This document shows positions 1 through 6,049 of a stretch of DNA of 7,502 bases, piece after piece; the first letter of the stretch is position 1; every line of letters starts with the position of its first letter. Origin of the DNA: Planctomycetaceae bacterium (GTDB taxonomy: Bacteria; Planctomycetota; Planctomycetia; Pirellulales; JAEUIK01); the NCBI GenBank assembly GCA_016793185.1, contig JAEUIK010000509.1:1-7502 (forward strand). Direction: 5' to 3'. The notes under the pieces were generated by a model. The model had not been told where the DNA came from. It saw nothing but the letters and a program-made list of their open reading frames with translations, and searched no databases. Made by a program: the position numbers and the translations under genes.

Positions 1-666
1 GTCGAACAGGCGCGTCAGCTTCTCCAGACAGCTGCGGCAGCGGAGCGTTTCGAGGCTCACTTCCTTGACCAGCGCCAGCGCATCGGAGCCGCGATCGAGC
101 TCGGCATAGAGCAGCGCCAGTGCCAGGCGATACGTCATCGAACCGGGGTCGAGCCGTTGAGCCTGCGCGACGACCGTCGCGATCATCTTGGTTGGAAAAC
201 GCAGCCGGCGCATGTAGTAGGCCATGCCATAGAGCGGCTCGTCCCGGTCGGGCTCGCGCTGGCTGGCCAGCCGGCACATCCGCAGCGCCAGCTCCAATTC
301 GCCGACGCGCCCCAGCCCAGCGGCGAGCTCGGCCAGGTGTTCGGTCGGCAGTTCAGGGCACGCGGCCAGGTGGGTCAGGATCACCCGGGCCGGTTCCCGG
401 AGTCCTTCGGCCAGGTAGCAGTTCGCCAGTGCGCACTGACCGGCGATCGAAAGCGGAACCAGCGAGTTGGCGGTCTCCAAGGCCTGCCGGGCGCCGCATC
501 GATCCCCCACGCGTTGACGCGCCAGGCCCAGCAGCTCCCAGAGCTTGCCATCCCACGGAGCATCGGCCACGGCCCCTTCCGCCACTCGATGGGCTGCCTT
601 GGGATCGTCGATCTCCCAGTAGCTGCGGACGCGGGCGAACGTCTCCGCGGCAATATTGGTCGACAT
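1..666 (-). CDS. TPR-repeat protein, N-terminal part (runs off the left edge)
   Basis: The reading frame is open from an ATG at 666 down to base 1, giving 222 residues with no stop, so the C-terminus lies outside the window. I read it by hand on the minus strand. It is all helical in character, with about five degenerate TPR-like units: roughly residues 43-71 (WELLGLARQRVGDRCGARQA at its core), 76-105, 109-139, 143-173 and 177-204. Each has the small-residue and LxxAL spacing and ends near a proline. There is no signal peptide, so the protein is probably cytoplasmic. It has seven cysteines; C210 and C213 form a CRSC pair at the visible end that could bind metal. A ribosome site GGAG lies at 676-679, nine bases before the ATG. 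Upstream are a strong promoter and a Fur-box-like palindrome, suggesting metal-responsive control. TPR proteins are scaffolds, so the specific role is unknown. The frame is well supported; the function is not. Confidence 0.85.
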   Translation of the reverse strand, partial: MSTNIAAETFARVRSYWEIDDPKAAHRVAEGAVADAPWDGKLWELLGLARQRVGDRCGARQALETANSLVPLSIAGQCALANCYLAEGLREPARVILTHLAACPELPTEHLAELAAGLGRVGELELALRMCRLASQREPDRDEPLYGMAYYMRRLRFPTKMIATVVAQAQRLDPGSMTYRLALALLYAELDRGSDALALVKEVSLETLRCRSCLEKLTRLFD

Positions 667-750
667 AAACCCAATCTCCGTAGCGTTTTGAATGCAGATC
701 CGGGGTGCCCTTGAGGGGGATTCCCCGAGTCGAAAACTGCTGGCTTTTAT

Positions 751-770
751 TGATACTGAGTCTCAGTAAA
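751..770. promoter_or_regulatory. candidate Fur-family operator
   Basis: Bases 754-768 read TACTGAGTCTCAGTA, a perfect palindrome with 7-base arms around one central base. Aligned on that centre, 752-770 matches the classical 19-base Fur box at 12 of 19 positions. Bases 751-765 also fit the 7-1-7 Fur heptamer layout (TGATACT, G, AGTCTCA) with one mismatch between the arms. The site begins where transcription from the minus-strand promoter would start, the usual position for a repressor. It also lies about 140 bases before sulfatase 1, so it could act on both genes. Other Fur-family regulators such as Zur or PerR are possible; the sequence alone does not settle which. Confidence 0.5.
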
Positions 771-776
771 AACAAG

Positions 777-804
777 ATTTTATCCGATACCACTTCCCTG
801 TCAA
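777..804 (-). promoter_or_regulatory. sigma70-type promoter reading toward the TPR gene
   Basis: On the minus strand a perfect -35 box TTGACA (799-804) is followed after 16 bases by TAAAAT (777-782), which matches the -10 consensus TATAAT at five of six positions. Transcription would start near 770 and give a leader of about 100 bases before the TPR start codon at 666. This AT-rich patch stands out in an otherwise GC-rich spacer. The start site is predicted, not shown. Confidence 0.6.
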
Positions 805-906
805 GCATTTCCGCGCGTGTTTGCCCCCGGACTGCTGGGCCACGATGATAGGGCGGTCGTCCGGCCCCCGAGCCGGCTGTGCCACGCGCCCCCGGGACCG
901 AAACTC

Positions 907-2400
907 ATGCGCTCTTCCGCGCCGCTCCTCGCCAGCCTGACCCTCCTCCTGCTCGGCTCCCCCCAGGCGCTCTTGGGCTGCGAACAGCCTGCGGCACGCC
1001 CCAACATCGTCTGGATCATCGTCGACGACATGTCGGCCAACTTCGCCTGCTACGGCGAGCCGCTGATCGAAACGCCGCATGTCGATCGGCTCGCCCGCGA
1101 AGGGACGCGGTTCGCCCACGCGTTCGTCACCGCGCCGGTCTGCTCTCCCTGCCGCTCGGCGTTGATCACGGGCTGCTACCAGACGACGATCGGCGCGCAC
1201 CACCATCGCAGCGGCCGCGGCGCCGAGAAGATTCATCTGCCGGCCGGCGTCGAGCCCATTCCTGCCATCTTTAAGCGTCTGGGCTATTACACCTGCATCG
1301 GCGGCCCTGTCGGCGACAGCAAAAAGGGGCTCGGTAAAACCGACTACAACTTCGAATGGGACCCGGCGATCTACGACGGCCACGATTGGGCAGGGCGCGC
1401 GCCGGGACAGCCCTTCTTCATGCAAGTGCAGCTCCACGGCGGCAAGTACCGGGGCAACGACAACAACCCCAAGTGGACCGAGCAGGTCGTCGCCGAGCTC
1501 GGCAGCGCCACGCGCCCCGAGGATGTCGAGCTCCCCCCTTACTACCCGCGCGATCCCGTGCTGCTCAACGATTGGGCGCAGTACCTCGACACGGTCCGCT
1601 ATACCGACAAGCAAGTGGGAGACGTGCTCGCCCGGCTCGAGCGCGAAGGCATCTTGGATTCGACCGTCGTGATCTTCATGACCGACCATGGCATCAGCCA
1701 CGCCCGAGGGAAACAGTTTCTCTACGACGAAGGTCTCCATGTGCCGCTGGTGATGCGCGGACCGGGCATCGAGCGCGGCAAGGAGCGCGAGGATCTCGTC
1801 GAGCACATCGACCTGGCGGCCACTTCGCTGGGCCTGGCCGGCGCGCCGGTGCCCCCGTGGATGCAGGAGCGGAACCTGCTCGCCGCCGACTACCAGCCGC
1901 GCGAGGCGGTGTTTGCGGCCCGCGACCGTTGCGACGAGACGGTCGAACACCTCCGCAGCGTCCGCACTTCACAGTTCAAGTACATCCGCAACTATCTGCA
2001 CCTGCGCCCGCACCTGCAGCCGAACCAGTACAAGGACAGCAAGCAGATCGTCCGCCGGCTCCGCGAGCTGCACGCCGCGGGAGAGCTCAGCGAGCTGCCA
2101 GAGCGGCTCTTGTTCGCCCCCACGCGCGCCCCCGAAGAGCTCTACGATCTGGCGGCCGATCCGCACGAACTCAAGAACCTGGCGGGCGATCCGGCCTACC
2201 ACGCGACGCTTGCGGAGATGCGCGCGCGACTCGCCAAATGGGAAATGACGACCAACGATCAGGGGCGCGAGCCCGAGCCGGCCGCAATGTACGACAGCGA
2301 CATGGAGGTGTACCTGGGGGGCCGTGCCCGGCGGAACCGCGATTCGGAGCTGGTCCGCAACATCGAGCTGATGAAGCAGTGGGCCCGGCAGGGCAAGTGA
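907..2400 (+). CDS. S1-family sulfatase 1 with CSPCR motif, possible lipoprotein
   Basis: A 497-residue formylglycine-dependent sulfatase that hydrolyses sulfate esters (or N-sulfate) outside the cytoplasm. The mature domain opens with PNIVWIIVDDM, giving metal ligands D40 and D41. The active-site motif is C79-S-P-C-R83, where C79 would become formylglycine; Ser is usual at the fourth position but Cys82 stands here. H177, D260-H261 and K269 fit the later catalytic and metal positions. The C-terminal EELYDLAADPHE block is near 410-421. The segment around GDSKKGLGKTDYNF replaces the usual GKWHLG and recalls the N-sulfoglucosamine sulfohydrolase-like branch, so the substrate is tentative. I chose the ATG at 907 because it is followed by a signal peptide: Arg2, a leucine-rich core at 7-16, and a possible lipobox L22-L-G-C25. 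An in-frame GTG at 817 would add 30 residues that look non-coding. No clear ribosome site precedes either start. The gene runs alone toward a repeat-filled spacer. Confidence 0.95.
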   Translation: MRSSAPLLASLTLLLLGSPQALLGCEQPAARPNIVWIIVDDMSANFACYGEPLIETPHVDRLAREGTRFAHAFVTAPVCSPCRSALITGCYQTTIGAHHHRSGRGAEKIHLPAGVEPIPAIFKRLGYYTCIGGPVGDSKKGLGKTDYNFEWDPAIYDGHDWAGRAPGQPFFMQVQLHGGKYRGNDNNPKWTEQVVAELGSATRPEDVELPPYYPRDPVLLNDWAQYLDTVRYTDKQVGDVLARLEREGILDSTVVIFMTDHGISHARGKQFLYDEGLHVPLVMRGPGIERGKEREDLVEHIDLAATSLGLAGAPVPPWMQERNLLAADYQPREAVFAARDRCDETVEHLRSVRTSQFKYIRNYLHLRPHLQPNQYKDSKQIVRRLRELHAAGELSELPERLLFAPTRAPEELYDLAADPHELKNLAGDPAYHATLAEMRARLAKWEMTTNDQGREPEPAAMYDSDMEVYLGGRARRNRDSELVRNIELMKQWARQGK

Positions 2401-2403
2401 GGG

Positions 2404-2444
2404 GAAGAAGAGGATCAACCCCAAAGACACCAAGGGCACGAAGG
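2404..2444 (+). repeat. degenerate intergenic repeat, copy A
   Basis: This copy starts with GAAGAAGAGGATCAACC, four bases after the sulfatase 1 stop, and continues with units of the type ACACCAAGG and GCACGAAGG. It shares the leader GAAGAGGATYARCC with copies B and D. The internal period is about nine bases. Confidence 0.65.
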
Positions 2445-2475
2445 AACACTGAGGGTACAAAGCTGTTCTTCTGTA

Positions 2476-2496
2476 GCTGGCCTCTCCGAGGCCGGC
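2476..2496. terminator. GC-rich hairpin downstream of sulfatase 1
   Basis: A 9-base stem (GCTGGCCTC at 2476-2484 with GAGGCCGGC at 2488-2496, one G-U pair) closes on a 3-base loop. It lies 76 bases after the sulfatase 1 stop, between repeat copies A and B. No T-run follows on either strand, so it is not a standard intrinsic terminator. It may mark a transcript 3' end or be part of the repeat element. Confidence 0.4.
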
Positions 2497-2505
2497 AGGA
2501 CTGGA

Positions 2506-2540
2506 GAGAAGAGGATTAACCACGAAGTCACGAAGCGGGG
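2506..2540 (+). repeat. degenerate intergenic repeat, copy B
   Basis: This copy begins GAGAAGAGGATTAACC and continues with CACGAAG and TCACGAAG units. The 11-base core TAACCACGAAG (2517-2527) is exactly complementary to part of copy C at 2604-2614, so B and C form an inverted pair with a 76-base interior. Confidence 0.65.
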
Positions 2541-2582
2541 GAGCGGGAGTGAAAATGATTGCCTTCTCTTCACCTCACCTGT

Positions 2583-2620
2583 CTTCCTTGGTGCCCTTTG
2601 TGCCTTCGTGGTTAGTTTTC
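2583..2620 (-). repeat. degenerate intergenic repeat, copy C (inverted)
   Basis: Read on the minus strand it gives AACTAACCACGAAGG followed by CACAAAGGG and CACCAAGG, the same family as copies A, B and D in opposite orientation. It pairs with copy B over 11 bases without mismatch. Confidence 0.65.
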
Positions 2621-2641
2621 CCCCATCTCCGCGCAGTATAC

Positions 2642-2673
2642 AGAAGAAGAGGATTAGCCACAAAGGACGAAGG
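2642..2673 (+). repeat. degenerate intergenic repeat, copy D
   Basis: This copy has the leader AGAAGAAGAGGATTAGCC followed by ACAAAGG and ACGAAGG. It is closest to copy A in its first 15 bases. It ends about 140 bases before the start of sulfatase 2. Confidence 0.6.
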
Positions 2674-2686
2674 CATTGCGGTCTGA

Positions 2687-2712
2687 GACTTGCGACTTCG
2701 CGACTTTGCGCG
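2687..2712 (+). repeat. short imperfect tandem GACTTCGC-type repeat
   Basis: Three adjoining units read GACTTGC, GACTTCGC and GACTTTGCGC, a 7-10 base imperfect tandem next to copy D. It is too short to tell a real element from local replication slippage. Confidence 0.4.
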
Positions 2713-2814
2713 CGGCTTGCCGACTTCCGGCCGGAACTGACCGAAGGGAACAGGGTTCAATCAGTCATCACGCAATTCAAAGGCAACCTGAGTCATCTAC
2801 GTCTGGGAGAGAAA

Positions 2815-4233
2815 ATGCTCGCCTCGATTCGTACGCTCCGGCTCGTCGCCGCGGTTGCAATCACAGCGATCCTGTCGGCGCCGGCGCCGCTGGCCCGGGC
2901 CGCGGCGGGTGACCAGCCCAACATCGTGATCCTGTTGGCCGACGACATGGGATTCGCCGACGTCGGTTTCCAAGGTTGCCCGGACATCCCGACGCCGCAC
3001 GTCGACCGGCTGGCCGCTGGCGGCGTGCGCTGCACGAATGGTTACATCTCGGGCCCCTACTGCAGCCCCACGCGCGCCGGCCTGCTGACAGGTCGCTATC
3101 AGCAGCGTTTCGGCCACGAGTTCAACCCGGGGGGAGGCGAAGGAGGCAAGGCCAGCGGCGCCGCCGGGCTGCCGGTCTCCGAGACCACCCTCGCCGACCG
3201 GTTGAAGGCCGCCGGATACGCCACCGGGCTGGTGGGCAAATGGCATCTCGGCGGGGCGCCGCAGTTCCATCCGCAGCGGCGCGGCTTCAACGAGTTTTTC
3301 GGGTTCCTCGGCGGCGCGCACTCCTATTTCCCCGGCGACGGAGCGCCGATCCTGCGCAGCCAGGAGGTGGTCCGCGAACCGGAGTACCTGACCGACGCCT
3401 TCGCGCGCGAGGCGGTCTCGTTCATCGATCGCCACCAGGAAAAACCCTTCTTCCTCTATCTCGCCTTCAACGCGGTCCACACCCCGATGCACGCCACCGA
3501 CAAGCGGCTCGAGCGGTTCGCCTCGATCTCCGATCCCATGCGCCGCACCTACGCCGCGATGCTCGTGGCCATGGATGAGGCGATCGGGCAAGTCCTCGAC
3601 AAACTCAAGAACGCCGGCCTCGAGGAGAACACGCTCGTCTTCTTCTTCAGCGACAACGGAGGACCGGTGATGCAGGGAACGACGATCAACGGCTCGATCA
3701 ACAAGCCGCTGCGGGGCTCGAAGCGGACGACGCTCGAAGGGGGGATCCGCACGCCGTTCGTCGTCCGCTGGCCCGCCAGGCTTGCTGCCGGCAAGACGTA
3801 CGACCAGCCCGTGATCCAGCTCGACGTGCAGCCGACGGCGCTGGCGGCCGCCGGCGTTGCGATCGACCCGAGCTGGAAGCTTGACGGAGTGAACCTGTTG
3901 CCGCACCTGCTGGGCGAGAACACGACGCCGCCGCACGACGCCCTCTACTGGCGTCTCGGTCGGCAGATGGCGATTCGCCAGGGGGACTGGAAACTGGTGC
4001 GCTACGACGCGGCCGCCGACGACATGCCGCGGCAACCCGTCGTCGGACCGCGACTCTACAACCTAAAAGACGACATCGGCGAGCAGCACGACCTGGCTGC
4101 CAGGCTGCCCGACAAGGCGAAGGAACTGGAAGCGGCCTGGGATGCCTGGTCGGCCGAGATGGTGCAACCCCTCTGGGGCGACGGCCGCGCCGAGGGGGCC
4201 CGGCGCCGCGCCAATCCGCGAGCCAATCCCTGA
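2815..4233 (+). CDS. S1-family sulfatase 2 (arylsulfatase-like), secreted
   Basis: A 472-residue sulfatase with a full set of family motifs. Residues 1-31 form a Sec signal peptide: basic start with R6 and R9, an Ala/Val/Ile-rich core, and possible cleavage after an A-x-A near residue 29 or 31. PNIVILLADDMGFADVG supplies D43 and D44. C83-S-P-T-R87 is the formylglycine motif, G141-K-W-H-L-G146 gives K142 and H144, H222 lies in AVHTPM, D280-N281 is the second metal pair, and K303 sits in PLRGSKRTTLEGG. The LYNLKDD block is at 414-420. The layout is that of arylsulfatase A or galactosamine-6-sulfatase-like enzymes; the substrate is probably a sulfated carbohydrate, by inference. The start is well supported by GGGAG at 2805-2809, five bases before the ATG; an in-frame GTG at 2608 lies in the repeats. 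The last residues form a short RANPRANP tail. It converges on sulfatase 3. Confidence 0.96.
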   Translation: MLASIRTLRLVAAVAITAILSAPAPLARAAAGDQPNIVILLADDMGFADVGFQGCPDIPTPHVDRLAAGGVRCTNGYISGPYCSPTRAGLLTGRYQQRFGHEFNPGGGEGGKASGAAGLPVSETTLADRLKAAGYATGLVGKWHLGGAPQFHPQRRGFNEFFGFLGGAHSYFPGDGAPILRSQEVVREPEYLTDAFAREAVSFIDRHQEKPFFLYLAFNAVHTPMHATDKRLERFASISDPMRRTYAAMLVAMDEAIGQVLDKLKNAGLEENTLVFFFSDNGGPVMQGTTINGSINKPLRGSKRTTLEGGIRTPFVVRWPARLAAGKTYDQPVIQLDVQPTALAAAGVAIDPSWKLDGVNLLPHLLGENTTPPHDALYWRLGRQMAIRQGDWKLVRYDAAADDMPRQPVVGPRLYNLKDDIGEQHDLAARLPDKAKELEAAWDAWSAEMVQPLWGDGRAEGARRRANPRANP

Positions 4234-4235
4234 GC

Positions 4236-4259
4236 GCCGCGCGAAGGTGAACGCGCCGC
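4236..4259. terminator. hairpin in the convergent gap between sulfatases 2 and 3
   Basis: GCCGCGCG (4236-4243) pairs with CGCGCCGC (4252-4259) in seven of eight positions around an 8-base loop. It starts two bases after one stop codon and ends one base before the other. It could end transcripts from both sides, but no T-run follows on either strand, and such GC hairpins arise easily in this base composition. Confidence 0.35.
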
Positions 4260-4260
4260 C

Positions 4261-5838
4261 TCAGGCCGCCGGCTTGGGAATCCGCCGCGGCTGCGGAGGG
4301 CGCCCCGATGCTCCGGGGGGATCGTCGTCGGGCACCTTCAGTTCGCTCCGCAAGCGCCGGAGTTCCGCCTCGAGCTCGCGTTGCACTTCGGCATAGGCGG
4401 GGTCGCCGTACACGCTCTTGAGCTCGCGCGAATCGCTCTCCAGGTCGAAGAGCTCCCAATAGTCCACGTCGGGCCCATAGAAGTGGACGAGCTTGTGCCG
4501 ATTCGTCACCACTCCGTAGTGCGGGCGGACGTGGTGCGGCACCGGAAACTCGTAGTAGTGGTAGTAGAACGACTTTCGCCAGTCGGCGGGCGTTTGACCT
4601 TGCAACACCGGCACCAGGCTCCGCCCCTGCATCCCGCCCGGCGCCTCGAGGCCGGCGGCCGCCAGAAAGGTCTGGGCGAAGTCGACGTTCGAGACCAGGT
4701 CGGCGTTCACGCTGCCGGGCCGAACCACCCCCGGCCAGCGGACCACCAGCGGCGTCCGCAACGATTCCTCGAAGATCCACCGCTTGTCGAACCAGCCATG
4801 CTCGCCGAGATAGAAGCCCTGGTCGGCGCAATACACGACGAGCGTATTCTCGGCCAACCCTTCCTGGTCGAGGTACTCGAGCAGCCGGCCCACGCTCTCA
4901 TCGACGGCCTTGATCGTCCCCAGGTAATCGTGCATGTACCGCTGGTACTTCCAGCGGATGAGATCCTGGCCCGTGAGCTGCGCTTCGCGAAATTTGCGGT
5001 TGCGCGGCTCGTAGTAGGCATCCCACGCCTGGCGCTGCTCGGCGCTGAGCTGCGGCGGCGGGACGAGCTTGAGATCCTTCTCGGTCATCGTTTCGGCGAT
5101 GGTCATCTTCTGATCGCGCTCGGCCAGCCCCCGGCCAGCGTAGTCGTCAAAGAGGGTCGGCGGCTCCGGGTAGACGCGATCCTGGTCGTGCCCCAGGTGC
5201 CGCAACGCCGGCTCCCACTCGCGATGCGGGGCCTTGTGCTGGCACATCAGCAGAAAGGGCTTCGACTTGTCGCGCCCCTTGAGCCAGTCGAGGCTCAAGT
5301 CGGTGATGATGTCGGTCGTGTATCCCTGATGCTGCACCTGACGACCGTTGTCGATCATCGGCGGGTTGTAGTAGACCCCCTGCCCCGGCAGGATGTGCCA
5401 GTAATCGAAGCCCGTCGGTTCCGACACGAGATGCCATTTGCCGACCACGGCCGTTTGATAACCGGCGCCTTGCAGCAGTTTGGGAAACGTCGTCTGGGCG
5501 CCGTCGAAGCGGCTGTTCGAGTTGTTGTAGAACCCGTTGAGGTGCGAGTACTTGCCGGTCAGGACCGTGGCCCGGCTCGGGCCGCAGATCGAGTTCGGCA
5601 CCACGCAGCGCTCGAACCGCATCCCTTCGCGGGCGATCCGATCGATGTTCGGCGTTGCCAGCAGTTGGCGCGGATCGTTATAGGCGCTGATTGCCTGGTA
5701 GGCGTGGTCGTCGGAGAAGATGAAGACGATGTTGGGGCGGACGGGCTCGGCGGCCAGGGCTCCGGCACCGCATGCGGTTCCGGCCAGGGCCAGCAGCCCC
5801 CATCCGACGCGTCGTCGTGCAGGGCGATCAAATGGCAT
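4261..5838 (-). CDS. S1-family sulfatase 3 (N-acetylglucosamine-6-sulfatase-like), secreted
   Basis: A 525-residue sulfatase. The N-terminus has R5 and R8-R10, a hydrophobic core at 11-22 and an A-L-A site at 27-29, a Sec-type signal; the arginines do not form a proper Tat motif. PNIVFIFSDDH gives D43 and D44. The formylglycine motif is C85-G-P-S-R89, followed by ATVLTGKYSHLNGF. K134 and H136 lie in GKWHL and H205 in HKAPHREW. The second metal pair is D339-Q340, and K352 lies in EHGWFDKRW followed by EESLRTP. This DQG and FDKRW signature is typical, from family knowledge, of GlcNAc-6-O-sulfatase-like enzymes (SulfAtlas S1_11 as I recall), which act on heparan-type or other GlcNAc-6-sulfate glycans. 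The block WELFDLE is at 461-467, and a Pro/Arg-rich tail follows an acidic stretch. The start is fixed by GGGGAG (5845-5850), six bases upstream. The gene is transcribed away from the thioesterase. Confidence 0.96.
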   Translation of the reverse strand: MPFDRPARRRVGWGLLALAGTACGAGALAAEPVRPNIVFIFSDDHAYQAISAYNDPRQLLATPNIDRIAREGMRFERCVVPNSICGPSRATVLTGKYSHLNGFYNNSNSRFDGAQTTFPKLLQGAGYQTAVVGKWHLVSEPTGFDYWHILPGQGVYYNPPMIDNGRQVQHQGYTTDIITDLSLDWLKGRDKSKPFLLMCQHKAPHREWEPALRHLGHDQDRVYPEPPTLFDDYAGRGLAERDQKMTIAETMTEKDLKLVPPPQLSAEQRQAWDAYYEPRNRKFREAQLTGQDLIRWKYQRYMHDYLGTIKAVDESVGRLLEYLDQEGLAENTLVVYCADQGFYLGEHGWFDKRWIFEESLRTPLVVRWPGVVRPGSVNADLVSNVDFAQTFLAAAGLEAPGGMQGRSLVPVLQGQTPADWRKSFYYHYYEFPVPHHVRPHYGVVTNRHKLVHFYGPDVDYWELFDLESDSRELKSVYGDPAYAEVQRELEAELRRLRSELKVPDDDPPGASGRPPQPRRIPKPAA

Positions 5839-5933
5839 CGAGAGCTCCCCGTTGCAGTGCGTTCGACTGGTAGCGCCGCTCCCCTTCCGGTACCCTGAAA
5901 CGGCAGCGCGGCCGGGAGCGTGCGGCGTGCCCT

Positions 5934-5962
5934 ACTATAGCAACTGCGGCGCCGGCTGTCGC
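5934..5962 (-). promoter_or_regulatory. possible promoter for sulfatase 3
   Basis: On the minus strand GCGACA (5957-5962, four of six -35 bases) is followed after an ideal 17 bases by TATAGT (5934-5939, five of six -10 bases). Transcription would begin near 5927 and leave a leader of about 90 bases. The -10 is one of the few AT-rich spots in this spacer. Confidence 0.35.
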
Positions 5963-6010
5963 GCTGCGGGGAGTACCCTCCAGGAAGTCTGCCCGGTGCG
6001 TTTCCGTTTT

Positions 6011-6049
6011 CTGGAGTCGGCCCCCGTGCGGTCGATCGTCGCACTCCAG
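6011..6049. repeat. 7-base perfect inverted repeat, 25-base interior
   Basis: CTGGAGT (6011-6017) and ACTCCAG (6043-6049) are exact complements. They lie about 100 bases before the thioesterase start and could be an operator or a leader stem-loop. A 7-base pair can occur by chance. Confidence 0.3.

Larger units (their letters stand above)
667..906. other. divergent intergenic spacer between the TPR gene and sulfatase 1
   Basis: This 240-base spacer separates two divergent genes. It holds the TPR ribosome site (GGAG, 676-679), a GGGG-AAT-CCCC mini-hairpin in the TPR leader near 717-727, the Fur-like palindrome and the minus-strand promoter. The half near sulfatase 1 (805-906) is GC-rich. For sulfatase 1 only a weak plus-strand promoter can be proposed: TTGATA at 750-755, 17 bases, then CAAGAT at 773-778. 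That arrangement would put the palindrome inside its spacer. Confidence 0.5.
2401..2814. other. 414-base non-coding spacer filled with repeats
   Basis: No believable gene lies here. Short open frames exist, but their translations are built from the repeats (TKGTKE-like peptides) and lack domain or codon support. The first two thirds hold repeat copies A to D and the hairpin; the last 100 bases are unique sequence and should contain the sulfatase 2 promoter, for which I see no convincing -35/-10 pair. AGTCATC occurs twice (2763-2769 and 2791-2797), possibly by chance. Confidence 0.6.

Noticed and set aside
817..906. Upstream in-frame GTG start for sulfatase 1
   Set aside because: The extra 30 residues are Pro/Arg/Gly-rich and would bury the signal peptide that begins at the ATG at 907.
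763..1950. 395-codon open frame on the minus strand over sulfatase 1
   Set aside because: It is the antisense shadow of a clear sulfatase. The translation is rich in Arg, Gly, Ala and Val as expected from complementary GC-biased codons, and shows no domain.
2404..2673. CRISPR array
   Set aside because: The copies are degenerate, irregularly spaced and not all in one orientation, and no cas gene is present.
2415..2760. Small open frames in the repeat spacer (minus strand)
   Set aside because: Their peptides (TTKAQRAPRKTG, NHEGTKGTKEDR) are translations of the repeat units. They are not supported as genes.
2797..4035. 412-codon open frame on the minus strand over sulfatase 2
   Set aside because: It is antisense to a complete sulfatase; the composition is that of a shadow frame and no motif is present.
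4381..5898. 505-codon open frame on the plus strand over sulfatase 3
   Set aside because: It is antisense to a complete sulfatase with all catalytic motifs, and has no recognisable protein content. Long antisense frames are expected at this GC content.
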